A program made the position numbers and the translations under genes. Shown piece after piece: positions 17,073 to 26,792 of a stretch of 64,000 nt of DNA. Within the stretch, counting starts at the first letter, position 1. The number at the start of each line of letters is the position of its first letter. The stretch lies in assembly GCF_011009555.1 (NCBI RefSeq), contig NZ_QXHD01000004.1, forward strand, positions 3,337,075 to 3,401,074, written 5' to 3'. This DNA comes from Adonisia turfae CCMR0081. Its GTDB lineage: Bacteria; Cyanobacteriota; Cyanobacteriia; Phormidesmidales; Phormidesmidaceae. The notes below the pieces were generated by a model. It searched no databases. It was given only the letters and a program-made list of their open reading frames with translations, and had not been told where the DNA came from.

Positions 17073-20000
17073 ATGTCAGATCAGGCTTTACCGTCTATTC
17101 CAGGCTATATTCTGACCACAAAACTCTATGCAGGCAGTGGCACCGTCGTTTATCAGGCCGTCAGAGAGAATCATATTGTCAAACCTCTCGCTTTCGTCCC
17201 CTGGCACCACAACTATGCCCTGATAATGGCAGATGTGGGCGCTATCTCCCTACGGGACTATATACAGAACCACGGTCACCTTCTGAACCAGTATCGGATA
17301 CTACACAAGGACATCAACCCGGCCAACATCCTCATCCATCCCAATACCCACCAAATCTGGCTAACCGACTACAACTGCGAACTCGAACGGCAAGTAGAAG
17401 AACGCACCCGAGCACTGCAGGCAAGTGAAAAACGGTTGCGGCTTGCTATGCGTGCGGCCAACCAAGGCTTTTATGATCTGAATCTACAGACGGATGAAGC
17501 CATTGTCAGTCCAGACTATGCCTTGATGTTGGGATATGATCCAGCGACTTTCTGCGAAACCGAGGCAAATTGGCAGTCACGTTTGCACCCAGATGATCGA
17601 GAACGGGTGAATCAAGCTTACTTGACCTATAAAATCGGTCAAACTCCCCAGTACAGAGCTGAATTTCGGATGCAGACTCGGCAAGGAAACTGGAAATGGA
17701 TTCTCACCATGGGACAGTTCATGGAATGGGATGAAACTGGAGAACCGACAAGACTGCTGGGCACCCATACAGACATTAGCGATCGCAAGTTCACTGAAAT
17801 TCAATTGGCAGCGCAGAATGCGCTTCTAGCAAACATTGCCCAAGGTCAGCCCCTATTGGAAGTGCTGAATGCTTTGATTTATCACATAGAACATAGTTTG
17901 GAGACAGTGCTCTGTTCTGTCTTATTGCTCGATAAAGAAAATCGACTTCGTCACACAACGGCCCCGAGCTTACCCACTGCTTATACCCAGGCAATTGATG
18001 GCGTGTTAGTTGGTGAAGGTGTGGGGTCTTGTGGGACAGCAGCCTTTCGTAATCAAACAGTTATTGTGGCCGATATCGCCACTGACCCCCTATGGTCTGC
18101 TTACAGAGACTTGGCATTAACCCATGGTCTCAAAGCTAGCTGGTCAAGCCCAATTCAGGCCCGTGGTGGCCAGGTTTTAGGGACATTGGCAATGTATTAC
18201 AAACAGGTGAGATCACCGCAAACCCATGAATTAAAAATGATTACGCAGATGGCCCATATTGCAGGTATTGCCATCGAACGTCACCAAGCAGACGCTCAAC
18301 TGCGCCAAAGCGAAGCCACTCTACTCAAAGCACAACAGGTCGCTCACGTCGGTAACTGGGAGTTTGACATCGCTAGCCAGACTATCACCTGGTCACCAGA
18401 AATGTTCCGCATCTATGGGTTAGAGCCAACCGCATCAGCGCCGTCCTATCCAGACTATCTACAAATGCTGCCGGCTGAGGCTTGCCTGCAATTACAGAGT
18501 TATGTCGAACGGGCACTCGCTAAAGGCACCCCGTATACAATTGAATACAGTCGAACTCGATCCGATGGGTCGCTGAGCCATCACGAGTATCGTGCCGAGG
18601 TAGAACAAGACGAACAGGGACAGGCAATTCGTTTACTTGGTACGGTCCTTGACATCACTGACCTTAAACAAGCTGAACTGGCCCTACAAAATCTGGTTAC
18701 GGGAACAGCCGCAACCATTGGTCAGGATTTCTTCCCAGCCCTGGTTCATCACATCAGTGTAGCCCTCGACGTTCCCATCGCCTTAATCACTCAATTTGTG
18801 GATCAAGAGCTGCAAAGTCTGGCCTTTATTATTGATGGTGAACCGCAACCGAATTTTGCCTACGATCTTCCAGAAACCCCCTGTCGTGATCTTGTTGTTA
18901 ACTATTCCTACCATTGTCCCAGTGGTGTTTCTGAGCATTTTCCCAATAACCCTATGCGAGAGAAAGCCGTTGAGAGCTATCTAGGGGTAGCCCTGCGCGA
19001 TCGCCAAGGTCAAGTACTAGGAAGCTTGTGCATCTTTGACCGACAACCTTTGCGGGATCCCAAACGAGCCAAACAGATTTTAGAAGTCTTTAGTGGCCGA
19101 GTTTCAGCTGAACTAGAACGCCAGCGTGCAGAAAATGCCCTCCAAAATCTGATTGAAGGCACGGCGGCATTAACCGGTCCTGACTTTTTCCCAGCTCTGG
19201 TTCAACACATTGCCACCGCTTTGAATGCGTCCCATGCATTTGTTACCGAAATTGTTGAAGGCAATCAATTGCGCTATTTGGCCGCTTGGGGGGATGGCCA
19301 GCATCTACCGAACGAGATTGTTGAGGTCGAAGGTACCACCTGTGGAGTTACCCTTAGGGCAGGGGTGTATCACTGTGAGAGAGAGGTCATAGCTTGCTTT
19401 CCTCAAAATCCTAGACTGGTGTCGATGGCGGTAGAAAGTTACATGGGGGTGGCGCTACAAAATCGTCAAGGTCAAGCACTTGGAACACTCTGCATTTTTT
19501 CACGCCAGTCCATAGTCAACCCGGAACACTCCCAGGAAATTCTACGAGTGTTTGCGGATCGGGCTGCTGCTGAGCTTGAGCGACTAAGAGCGCAAACAGC
19601 CTTAGAACAACTTAATCAAAAGCTGGAACAGCGTGTAGAGCGACGTACCCAAGAATTAGCGCGTTCTGAGCAGGACTTACGCACCATCTTTAACAATGTC
19701 TACGATGGCATCATGATTCACGATTTAGGGGGTACCGTCCTTGACGTTAACGACCGATATGTGGAGATGCTGGGAGCGACGCGAGAGCAAATTCTGGCTG
19801 CCAGCATCGCTGATTTTATGGCCCCAGAGGCTCCTATCGAACAGATTTTGGAAATAACTCAACAGGTGGCAAAGGGTAAAGATCTGAGGGTGAAATGGAA
19901 GGCCCGTCGATTGGATAATGACACTACGTTTGATGTGGACGTGTCCTTAAAGAAATTAATGTTAGGTAACCGTCCGGTCATTATCGCATGTGCCCGTGAT

Positions 20001-21683
20001 ATCAGCGATCGCCAACGTGCTGAAAGCGCCTTACATTTAAGTGAAGCCCGTGCTCATGCAGCCTTTGAGCAGGCCGCTGTAGGCATTGCTGAAAGCAACT
20101 TAACCGATGGTAAAATCACCCGCACCAACAATTATTTTTGTCAAATGACCGGCTATACAGCCCAAGAGCTTGAGTCTTTGACATCGGCTGATTTAACCTA
20201 TTTTGAAGATCTCAACGACTCACAACAACAAATAAAACAACTCTTCACAGGCGCAATTGATAGTTTCACCCTTGAAAAGCGTTATATCCGTAAAGATGGC
20301 TCCTACTTTTGGGCGACCACAGCCGTTACCCTGATCCAAAACCCAGCAGAAGACTCCCCTCGCTGTTTAGCAGTTATTCAGGACATTAGCGATCGCAAAG
20401 CCGCTGAAACCCAACTCCAACGCACCAATGCAGAACTGGTCCGCGCCACCCGTCTCAAGGATGAGTTTTTAGCCAATATGAGCCATGAACTGCGCACCCC
20501 GCTTAACGCTATTCTAGGATTGTCTGAAGCGTTGCAGGAGAAAGCCTTCGGTCCCTTGACCAAGCAGCAACTTAAATACCTGAAAACCATTGAACACAGC
20601 GGCACCCATTTACTAAACCTGATCAACGATATTCTCGATGTCGCCAAAATTGAAGCAGGACAACTCGAACTAGAGTTAAGTGTCACCAACATTGAGAGTC
20701 TGTGTGAATCTAGCTTGGCACTCGTTAAACAACAAGCACTCAAAAAACGCATTTCCCTCACAACAACGATCCCTCCCAACTCCCCCACACTGGCTATTGA
20801 TGCACGACGCATTCTACAGAGTCTGGTGAACCTACTCAATAACGCCATTAAGTTCACCCCTGAAGGGGGATGTGTGGCCTTGGCGGTGCGTTATCATTAC
20901 CAGGACGATCCGTCGAAACCATCTCACTTACAAAAACCATCTGAGGTTATGCAAGCTTCCCATGCATGGAGTTGGGAATCTGGCCCCCTCACCGCTAGAC
21001 ACTACCTCAAACTCAGTGTGGCGGATACGGGCATTGGTATTGCTCAAAAACACATCACTAAACTCTTCAAACCCTTTTCCCAAATTGATAGCACCCTCAA
21101 TCGAAAATATACGGGCACCGGTTTAGGCTTAGTTTTAGTCAAACAAATGGCCGAGTTGCACGGGGGAACCGTTAGTTTAACCAGCGAAGTTGGCGTGGGT
21201 AGCTGTTTTAGTATTAATCTCCCCTATGAGTCTGTTGCCCCCCTGATTGAACCTGGCCAATCACCTCATCAGATCAGCCCGCTAAGCCTGCCTGTCTCTG
21301 GTCAACAAGACAACTCACCCCTGATCCTATTGGCGGAAGACAATCAAGACACCATTAGTTTAATGGTGTCCTACTTAGAGACCATCGGCTATCGACTGAT
21401 GGTGGCTAACAATGGTCTAGACGCCCTTGAATTAGCCCATACACATCATCCTGATTTAATTTTGATGGATATCCAAATGCCAGACTTAGATGGTCTCAAA
21501 TCGATTCAGCGGATTCGTCATCAAGATTCAACCCTCAAATCCGTTCCCATTATTGTCCTAACCGCCCTGGTCATGGCGGGAGATCAAGAGCGTTGTCTAG
21601 CAGCTGGTGCGAACGAGTACCTCGGTAAACCCGTCAAGCTCAAACAACTAGCCCTGACCATTCAAAAATTGTTAGTTCAATAA
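17073..21683 (+). CDS. Multidomain hybrid sensor histidine kinase with eroded Ser/Thr-kinase head
   Basis: 1536-residue signalling protein with no transmembrane helix visible. Order, with approximate residues: shortened Ser/Thr-kinase-like segment 1-110; PAS 118-245; GAF 250-405; PAS 410-535; two similar GAF domains 536-686 and 686-843; coiled coil; PAS 866-985; PAS 986-1110; HisKA near 1125-1190 with the phospho-His in MSHELRTP; HATPase 1235-1370 with N-box NLLNNAIKF and G-boxes DTGIGIA and GTGLGL; receiver 1415-1535 with Asp in LILMDIQMP. The kinase-like head keeps 'YRILHKDINPANIL' but lacks the ATP-binding Lys and the whole C-lobe. The REC-GGDEF-EAL gene follows by 12 bp, so output is probably to cyclic-di-GMP. 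Confidence 0.92.
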   Translation: MSDQALPSIPGYILTTKLYAGSGTVVYQAVRENHIVKPLAFVPWHHNYALIMADVGAISLRDYIQNHGHLLNQYRILHKDINPANILIHPNTHQIWLTDYNCELERQVEERTRALQASEKRLRLAMRAANQGFYDLNLQTDEAIVSPDYALMLGYDPATFCETEANWQSRLHPDDRERVNQAYLTYKIGQTPQYRAEFRMQTRQGNWKWILTMGQFMEWDETGEPTRLLGTHTDISDRKFTEIQLAAQNALLANIAQGQPLLEVLNALIYHIEHSLETVLCSVLLLDKENRLRHTTAPSLPTAYTQAIDGVLVGEGVGSCGTAAFRNQTVIVADIATDPLWSAYRDLALTHGLKASWSSPIQARGGQVLGTLAMYYKQVRSPQTHELKMITQMAHIAGIAIERHQADAQLRQSEATLLKAQQVAHVGNWEFDIASQTITWSPEMFRIYGLEPTASAPSYPDYLQMLPAEACLQLQSYVERALAKGTPYTIEYSRTRSDGSLSHHEYRAEVEQDEQGQAIRLLGTVLDITDLKQAELALQNLVTGTAATIGQDFFPALVHHISVALDVPIALITQFVDQELQSLAFIIDGEPQPNFAYDLPETPCRDLVVNYSYHCPSGVSEHFPNNPMREKAVESYLGVALRDRQGQVLGSLCIFDRQPLRDPKRAKQILEVFSGRVSAELERQRAENALQNLIEGTAALTGPDFFPALVQHIATALNASHAFVTEIVEGNQLRYLAAWGDGQHLPNEIVEVEGTTCGVTLRAGVYHCEREVIACFPQNPRLVSMAVESYMGVALQNRQGQALGTLCIFSRQSIVNPEHSQEILRVFADRAAAELERLRAQTALEQLNQKLEQRVERRTQELARSEQDLRTIFNNVYDGIMIHDLGGTVLDVNDRYVEMLGATREQILAASIADFMAPEAPIEQILEITQQVAKGKDLRVKWKARRLDNDTTFDVDVSLKKLMLGNRPVIIACARDISDRQRAESALHLSEARAHAAFEQAAVGIAESNLTDGKITRTNNYFCQMTGYTAQELESLTSADLTYFEDLNDSQQQIKQLFTGAIDSFTLEKRYIRKDGSYFWATTAVTLIQNPAEDSPRCLAVIQDISDRKAAETQLQRTNAELVRATRLKDEFLANMSHELRTPLNAILGLSEALQEKAFGPLTKQQLKYLKTIEHSGTHLLNLINDILDVAKIEAGQLELELSVTNIESLCESSLALVKQQALKKRISLTTTIPPNSPTLAIDARRILQSLVNLLNNAIKFTPEGGCVALAVRYHYQDDPSKPSHLQKPSEVMQASHAWSWESGPLTARHYLKLSVADTGIGIAQKHITKLFKPFSQIDSTLNRKYTGTGLGLVLVKQMAELHGGTVSLTSEVGVGSCFSINLPYESVAPLIEPGQSPHQISPLSLPVSGQQDNSPLILLAEDNQDTISLMVSYLETIGYRLMVANNGLDALELAHTHHPDLILMDIQMPDLDGLKSIQRIRHQDSTLKSVPIIVLTALVMAGDQERCLAAGANEYLGKPVKLKQLALTIQKLLVQ

Positions 21684-21695
21684 GGTGGTCATTGC

Positions 21696-23435
21696 ATGAA
21701 AATACCGATTATTCTTGTTGTGGATGATGAGCCCAATAACTTTGAGGTAATTGAGGCACTGTTGGCAACCGAAAATTACGAATTACAGTCTGCAACCAGT
21801 GGTAAAGAGGCCCTTGGGATCCTTCCTTCTGTGCAACCGGATCTGATTCTCCTGGATATTGCAATGCCTGAGATGGATGGCCTAGCGGTCTGTCAAAAGA
21901 TAAAAGCAATGCCCCAGTGGCAATCTATTCCCATCATCATCGTGACGGCTGTGACAGGCAAGCTGGTTTTAGCCAAATGTTTAGAGACTGGCGCAGATGA
22001 TTTTATTAGTAAGCCCGTTAGTGGGTTAGAACTTCGAGCGCGTGTGCGTTCAATGCTGCGTATTCGCCAACAACATCAGCAATTGTCCGCATTCAATACC
22101 CACCTGGAAGCAACCGTACAGGAACGAACAGAGCAGTTACAAACCATGATTGCTCAAGATAGCTTAACCAAGTTACCTAGCCGAACCAATCTCCTGGAAA
22201 AATTAGCCGAATGTTTGGATAGGAAAGACTCAACCTTGGCCGTTATTATTCTCGACTGCGATCAGTTCCACTTGGTGAATGGTTCGTTTGGCCATGTGTT
22301 TGGGGATAAACTTCTAGTTGCGATCGCCCAACGATTACTAAAAAAGATTCGCCCCAGCCATATCCTTGCACGTCTTGGTGAAGATGAATTTTGCTGGGTT
22401 GTCAATCCAATTTCTGAGGCTAATGCCACCGCCATTGATTCAGTGATCCAAACAATTAGTAACAGTTTCCATCAGCCGTTTCTGGTGGAAGGGTGTGAAA
22501 TTTATATGACCGCCAGTGTGGGGATTGCCTTTAGTCAGGAACCCTGTCAAACAGCGGCACAACTGCTCCAGGCTGCCGATACTGCCATGTATCAAGCCAA
22601 GCTTAGAGGTAAGGGAAGTGTTCAAATATTTTCCCCGCAGATGCATGTTCAAATCCATGATCGATTGACTCTAGAAGCAGATCTCCAACGAGCATTGAAT
22701 AATCAAGAGTTCACGGCATTTTATCAGCCCATTATTCACCTTGAAACTTTGAAGATAGTTGGTTTTGAAGCGTTAATTCGTTGGCAGCATCCTGAGAAAG
22801 GCATTCTGCCACCGGGTCTCTTTATCCCATCCATAGAGGCCTCAGGTTTAATTGAACCTGTGGGAATTTTAATCTTCCAAAAAGCTTGTCAGCAACTGCA
22901 AGTTTGGCAGCAACGGGGGTGGCCAGAGCTAACCATGAGTATTAATGTCTCACCCCGACAATTCAACTCTCCAAATTTATTAGATAGTATTGATCAAGTG
23001 TTGGCTGAAACCCAGGTAAATCCAGCCTGTTTGAAGCTTGAAATCACGGAAAGTGCCATCATGGGAAGTATTGATAATGCGACTGCTCTGACAAAAGAGT
23101 TGCAAGCTCGACAGATGCAAGTGAGCATTGACGACTTCGGTACAGGGTATTCATCTTTGAAATATTTAAACTGCTTTTTAGTCAATAATCTCAAAATTGA
23201 TCGTTCCTTTATCAAGGAATTTACCTCAGAAAGGAATCATTATCCAATTGTGAACACAATTGTAGCGCTTGCTCAAGAATTAGGGTTATCGATTATTGCA
23301 GAGGGGATTGAAACACAACAACAGCTTTTATGGCTCCAGAACTTAAAGTGTGACTTTGGACAGGGCTATTTTTTCTCTAAACCACTGCCAGCCAGTGAAA
23401 TAGAAAAAGTGTACTTAAATCGGGACAGCGATTAA
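21696..23435 (+). CDS. Response regulator with GGDEF and EAL domains
   Basis: 579 residues. Receiver domain 1-120 with Asp in LILLDIAMP; linker coiled coil; GGDEF domain about 150-305; EAL domain about 325-565. The diguanylate cyclase motif is altered to GEDEF (in LGEDEFCWVV), so synthesis of cyclic-di-GMP is doubtful. The phosphodiesterase residues are intact: EALIRW, NVSPRQF, ITESAIM, DDFGTGYSSLKY and EGIET. The net activity predicted is hydrolysis. It follows the hybrid kinase by 12 bp with an AAGGTGG ribosome binding site, so it is almost surely that kinase's partner. Confidence 0.93.
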   Translation: MKIPIILVVDDEPNNFEVIEALLATENYELQSATSGKEALGILPSVQPDLILLDIAMPEMDGLAVCQKIKAMPQWQSIPIIIVTAVTGKLVLAKCLETGADDFISKPVSGLELRARVRSMLRIRQQHQQLSAFNTHLEATVQERTEQLQTMIAQDSLTKLPSRTNLLEKLAECLDRKDSTLAVIILDCDQFHLVNGSFGHVFGDKLLVAIAQRLLKKIRPSHILARLGEDEFCWVVNPISEANATAIDSVIQTISNSFHQPFLVEGCEIYMTASVGIAFSQEPCQTAAQLLQAADTAMYQAKLRGKGSVQIFSPQMHVQIHDRLTLEADLQRALNNQEFTAFYQPIIHLETLKIVGFEALIRWQHPEKGILPPGLFIPSIEASGLIEPVGILIFQKACQQLQVWQQRGWPELTMSINVSPRQFNSPNLLDSIDQVLAETQVNPACLKLEITESAIMGSIDNATALTKELQARQMQVSIDDFGTGYSSLKYLNCFLVNNLKIDRSFIKEFTSERNHYPIVNTIVALAQELGLSIIAEGIETQQQLLWLQNLKCDFGQGYFFSKPLPASEIEKVYLNRDSD

Positions 23436-23478
23436 ATAAGTCCCAGCGTTGCTGAGCCTCGGGAGGGTTTAACCTAAG

Positions 23479-23502
23479 AAAAAGCTGGTGTAAAGCCAGC
23501 TT
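23479..23502 (-). terminator. Terminator-like hairpin after the Rieske oxygenase gene
   Basis: CCAGCTT (23496-23502) pairs with AAGCTGG (23482-23488), and on the minus strand the stem is followed by a short T-run (23481-23479 and beyond). It serves the minus-strand gene ending at 23515. Confidence 0.55.
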
Positions 23503-23514
23503 ACCAGATCGATA

Positions 23515-24648
23515 TCAATGACCCGATAACCGCATAACATAATCATCAAACTCCTTGATATACACCTCCAACGGAGCATGCAATAAACCTGATTTATCCG
23601 AACCAAAATTCGCACCTGCCTGCATCCGCTCAACCATTTCCTTATCTTCAATGGTCGCTATTTCAATCACATTGACAATCTCTTTCACAAACTTATCAGG
23701 ATCAGGTATTGTCTGCATCGCATGGTGAGAGAAAGAAACTCCCCAACGAGCATTCGTCTGGTCAACAGATTTGGGTTCAAGGGCCATCCACCAAACAAAA
23801 TTTGGTTCAACCGCAACTAAACCATTCGGGAAAACACCCGCCACATAAAACCGTCTATGTTCATTTTCATCTAGCTGGGGGTTATAAATAGCTGGCTGAT
23901 GTTCATGGGTATACGAATTACTGTGAATCGTAAAATTGGGATCGCCAGTCGGGCCATATTCAACTAACTTGGTTGGGTTAGCAGGGCCAATAGACTTCGT
24001 ATGGGTGTAAGTGGTGTGATAACTCTCAATAAAGTTGTGGTAGATCAGCTTCCAGTTAGCATTCCACTGTTCCTCATGTACCACATGCCGATCTTCATAA
24101 CGATCTAGCTCAAAATTCTTAAGTATATAGCTAAGATTTTTCAACCGCTCAGACACTGGCAGCAAGTCTTGTCGTAGAGCAACAAAAACGTAACCAAGAT
24201 ACTCTTCTGTCGCCAGGGTTTCCAAGGAAAGTCCATCAATGTCGCCCGCCCTAAACCCTTCCCGCTCAGGCACACCGACTAACTCACCATCTAATTTATA
24301 AACCCAGCAATGGTAAGGGCACACAATACTTTTTGTGGACCCACAGCCCTCTAACAGTTTGACGTAACGGTGTAAACAGTAGTTTGCCATTGTCCGAAGG
24401 TCACCATCTTGCTGACGCATGACAATAATAGGCCGTGACCCTAAGGATGCCGTCATATAGTCCCCGGGATTGGGAATCTCCCCCGAACGCCCTACCATCA
24501 CCCAATCGTTATCAAAAATGCTGGTCATCTCATGGGCAAACAGATCAAGATCCGTGAAAGTCTTTTGCTGACGTGCCAGCATCCGACTTGGAATGTTGGG
24601 GGCCAGGGACTGATTTAATGTGTAGTTGAACTGTTTAGAAGGGCTCAT
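23515..24648 (-). CDS. Rieske non-heme iron oxygenase, alpha subunit
   Basis: 377-residue oxygenase of the aromatic ring-hydroxylating/quaternary-amine demethylating family. Rieske [2Fe-2S] ligands are Cys91 and His93 (CLH) and Cys110 and His113 (CPYHC). The mononuclear iron site is in NFIESYHTTYTH, giving His211 and His216, with an acidic ligand later near IEDKEM. No reductase or beta-subunit gene lies nearby, so electrons must come from elsewhere. The overall pattern suits choline/betaine/carnitine-type monooxygenases as well as ring hydroxylases; I cannot choose. It stands alone between convergent and same-strand neighbours with terminators on both sides. Confidence 0.88.
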   Translation of the reverse strand: MSPSKQFNYTLNQSLAPNIPSRMLARQQKTFTDLDLFAHEMTSIFDNDWVMVGRSGEIPNPGDYMTASLGSRPIIVMRQQDGDLRTMANYCLHRYVKLLEGCGSTKSIVCPYHCWVYKLDGELVGVPEREGFRAGDIDGLSLETLATEEYLGYVFVALRQDLLPVSERLKNLSYILKNFELDRYEDRHVVHEEQWNANWKLIYHNFIESYHTTYTHTKSIGPANPTKLVEYGPTGDPNFTIHSNSYTHEHQPAIYNPQLDENEHRRFYVAGVFPNGLVAVEPNFVWWMALEPKSVDQTNARWGVSFSHHAMQTIPDPDKFVKEIVNVIEIATIEDKEMVERMQAGANFGSDKSGLLHAPLEVYIKEFDDYVMRLSGH

Positions 24649-24744
24649 AATGTATCGCTTCTTTTCCCGTAGTACCGTCTGTGCACAAAGAATATCAAAC
24701 GAACCAAATACTGCGATAGTGACTATACGGGGACTGCATACAAA

Positions 24745-24766
24745 TAAAGCCCCTGGTTGGGGCTTT
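24745..24766 (-). terminator. Terminator-like hairpin after the desaturase gene
   Basis: TAAAGCCCC (24745-24753) pairs perfectly with GGGGCTTTA (24758/9-24766) around TGGTT, and the minus-strand side runs into ATTTGT. It lies 30 bp past the stop of the minus-strand desaturase gene. Confidence 0.65.
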
Positions 24767-24795
24767 AGATGGGTGGATAAAAAGCAATAACAGGC

Positions 24796-25884
24796 CTAAT
24801 GCTTCGTTGAGAGCCCCCCAGCCATAGGAATTAAAATGAAGCGATTCATCAATCGCCGCACCGCCTGGGTATAGCCCTGTTCGAGTTCCATTGCGGGCAT
24901 CCCATGATCATCCAACACAGTCTGAAGCCGATCATAGGCCTGGGGCAGCTGATTAAATGGAATCGATGGAAAGGCATGGTGTACAGCATGGTAGTTGAGA
25001 CCTCCCACTAACCAACTAAACCAGTGGCTCGTCTGTAAATTTCGAGAAGAATATAGTTGCGTCAGTTGATGACCGCCCACTTGCTGCCATAAACCATAGT
25101 GTTCTAAATGTGCTCGTGTTTGGGCAATCACGCCAACAACTCGTTCTAGGCAAAGCCAAAATAACAAATAACGCCAAATACTCGTGTGGGAAAGAATAAC
25201 AACCGCAATTAAACAAGCCTGAACAATTCCTATGCCCAAAAAATCAGCAAATAACTGAAATCTCAATCGGGGTAATAAATCCTGACATCTGCGGCCACCC
25301 ATGAGGGTTTTAAGGATGATTCCTAAACCACCCAAAATCAGAATATCTATCAGCCACTGGTGGCGCATGTACCACTGTACGAAGGGCGATGCATCCTGAT
25401 ATTCCTGGGTAGTCCATTGAATGCGCTCTGGGTCGCGTAAATCTAGACCATTCCAACCGTGGTGTAACCGATGCAGCTTTGCATAAACACCGACGGGCCA
25501 GAGCATCGGCCAAGATATGATTCGTGCCAGCGTCTCTTCCACAACAGGCCAGCCTAGAAGTGTATGGTGAATCGCGTCATGGGTACAGATCAGCCAGAAG
25601 GCATAAAACACACCTGCGACAACAGTCCATCCCCAGAAACTGAGGCCAGCAGCATGGGTCCAGGCCAAGGTTATACAGCCTATTACAGCAACTCCCAATA
25701 CACCAAAGCGTAAGAACCCTACCCAGAAATTGACGGCCTGCAAATCGGTAACGGCTGCTTGTAGAGCCTTGTTGGAAACTGTCGGTCGCAAACAGGCCTC
25801 TGTCATAGTGATATGTTTTTGATTAGGTAGACTCACCATTGTACCTAGCCCCATTACTATTGACGCTTGGCAACAACAAACCAT
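24796..25884 (-). CDS. Membrane fatty-acid-desaturase/hydroxylase family protein
   Basis: Up to 362 residues, integral membrane, diiron type. The three His boxes are THDAIHH, HRLHH (in KLHRLHHGW) and HAVHH, and there are about four hydrophobic helices. It could be a lipid desaturase or a carotenoid hydroxylase/ketolase; the boxes do not decide. The start is uncertain: 25884 adds a Cys-rich leader MVCCCQ with no ribosome binding site, and ATG 25839 or 25806 may be the true start. A carotenoid oxygenase is encoded 15 kb away but nothing ties the two. Confidence 0.8.
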   Translation of the reverse strand: MVCCCQASIVMGLGTMVSLPNQKHITMTEACLRPTVSNKALQAAVTDLQAVNFWVGFLRFGVLGVAVIGCITLAWTHAAGLSFWGWTVVAGVFYAFWLICTHDAIHHTLLGWPVVEETLARIISWPMLWPVGVYAKLHRLHHGWNGLDLRDPERIQWTTQEYQDASPFVQWYMRHQWLIDILILGGLGIILKTLMGGRRCQDLLPRLRFQLFADFLGIGIVQACLIAVVILSHTSIWRYLLFWLCLERVVGVIAQTRAHLEHYGLWQQVGGHQLTQLYSSRNLQTSHWFSWLVGGLNYHAVHHAFPSIPFNQLPQAYDRLQTVLDDHGMPAMELEQGYTQAVRRLMNRFILIPMAGGLSTKH

Positions 25885-25994
25885 GGGGCCATTGGCTTGA
25901 ATGAATAGCCCATGGCGCTGATGGTTTTGCCTATCTTACTAATGTAACGGTAAAAAATGAAGAAATTATGAGGTTTAGTGGGAACACAAAGGCC

Positions 25995-26642
25995 CTAAAA
26001 ATTAGAGGGATGAGGTCTGAGATTTTGCCATAGTCCATACTTTGCTGCCATCTCAGGAGAAAGATCTGGAAGCTTTTGCAGCAAGCTATGCCAAGTTTGG
26101 TAATTATTTAAAGCGTCTACAACCACTGCCAACGGGGCTGGCAGAATCGCAGGAAAATCAGTCTCTTCTGTTAATCGCGGGCTAAAGGCGAGTTTTTCCT
26201 GAGGGGGCATAAACCGTGCATCTATCCCCCCACGGTTTCCCCTCGGGTCAATGCGATACCAGCCGATTTCAGGTAAATAAACGGCATTTAACCCGTGGAG
26301 ACAATAGGGTGCACCCTGATCATTGACACTTAGGCGTTGATAACAAAAGCCAGTCGGAATGGCATTAGCCCGCAGCAGGGCAGCGAGCAGATGGCTTTTG
26401 GCATAACAATAACCCGTCCGATGCCGCAGCACATCGGACGCGCGACAGGTCACCGGGTTTAACTGATAGTCAAAACTGTGACGAATTTCATCCCGCACCC
26501 ATTGAAAGCAGACCTGGGCAATTTCCGTCGGTTTTCCATGGCCTTTTGCGAGAAAAGCGGCCAGCTCCACAATGGACGGGTGTTGCCAATCAATAATGTT
26601 GGAGGTCTGCAAATAGGCGGTTATCGCTGGTTGATCACTCAT
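25995..26642 (-). CDS. Transglutaminase-like cysteine protease fold protein
   Basis: 215 residues. The papain-like triad is visible: Cys79 in RTGYCYAKSHLL, His116 in LHGLNAVYL, and Asp132 in YRIDPRGNRGG. No signal peptide or membrane segment, so it is probably cytoplasmic. Small proteins of this kind may act as peptidases or amidases; the substrate is unknown. It is flanked by the desaturase gene (110 bp away) and, upstream, by the metal ABC ATPase gene, all on the minus strand, but the spacing does not argue for one operon. Confidence 0.8.
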   Translation of the reverse strand: MSDQPAITAYLQTSNIIDWQHPSIVELAAFLAKGHGKPTEIAQVCFQWVRDEIRHSFDYQLNPVTCRASDVLRHRTGYCYAKSHLLAALLRANAIPTGFCYQRLSVNDQGAPYCLHGLNAVYLPEIGWYRIDPRGNRGGIDARFMPPQEKLAFSPRLTEETDFPAILPAPLAVVVDALNNYQTWHSLLQKLPDLSPEMAAKYGLWQNLRPHPSNF

Positions 26643-26792
26643 CTCGACCTAGCCCTTAAAACAGTACATCTTAAGGATGGTAACGGAGATATTAGATAGC
26701 TTAAATCAGCCGCTTTGAACCCATCCATCAAATGAGTTAATGGGGTCTGCCCATGAACATGAGCTTGCCCTACAAAAAATTGGCGGAGCTGG

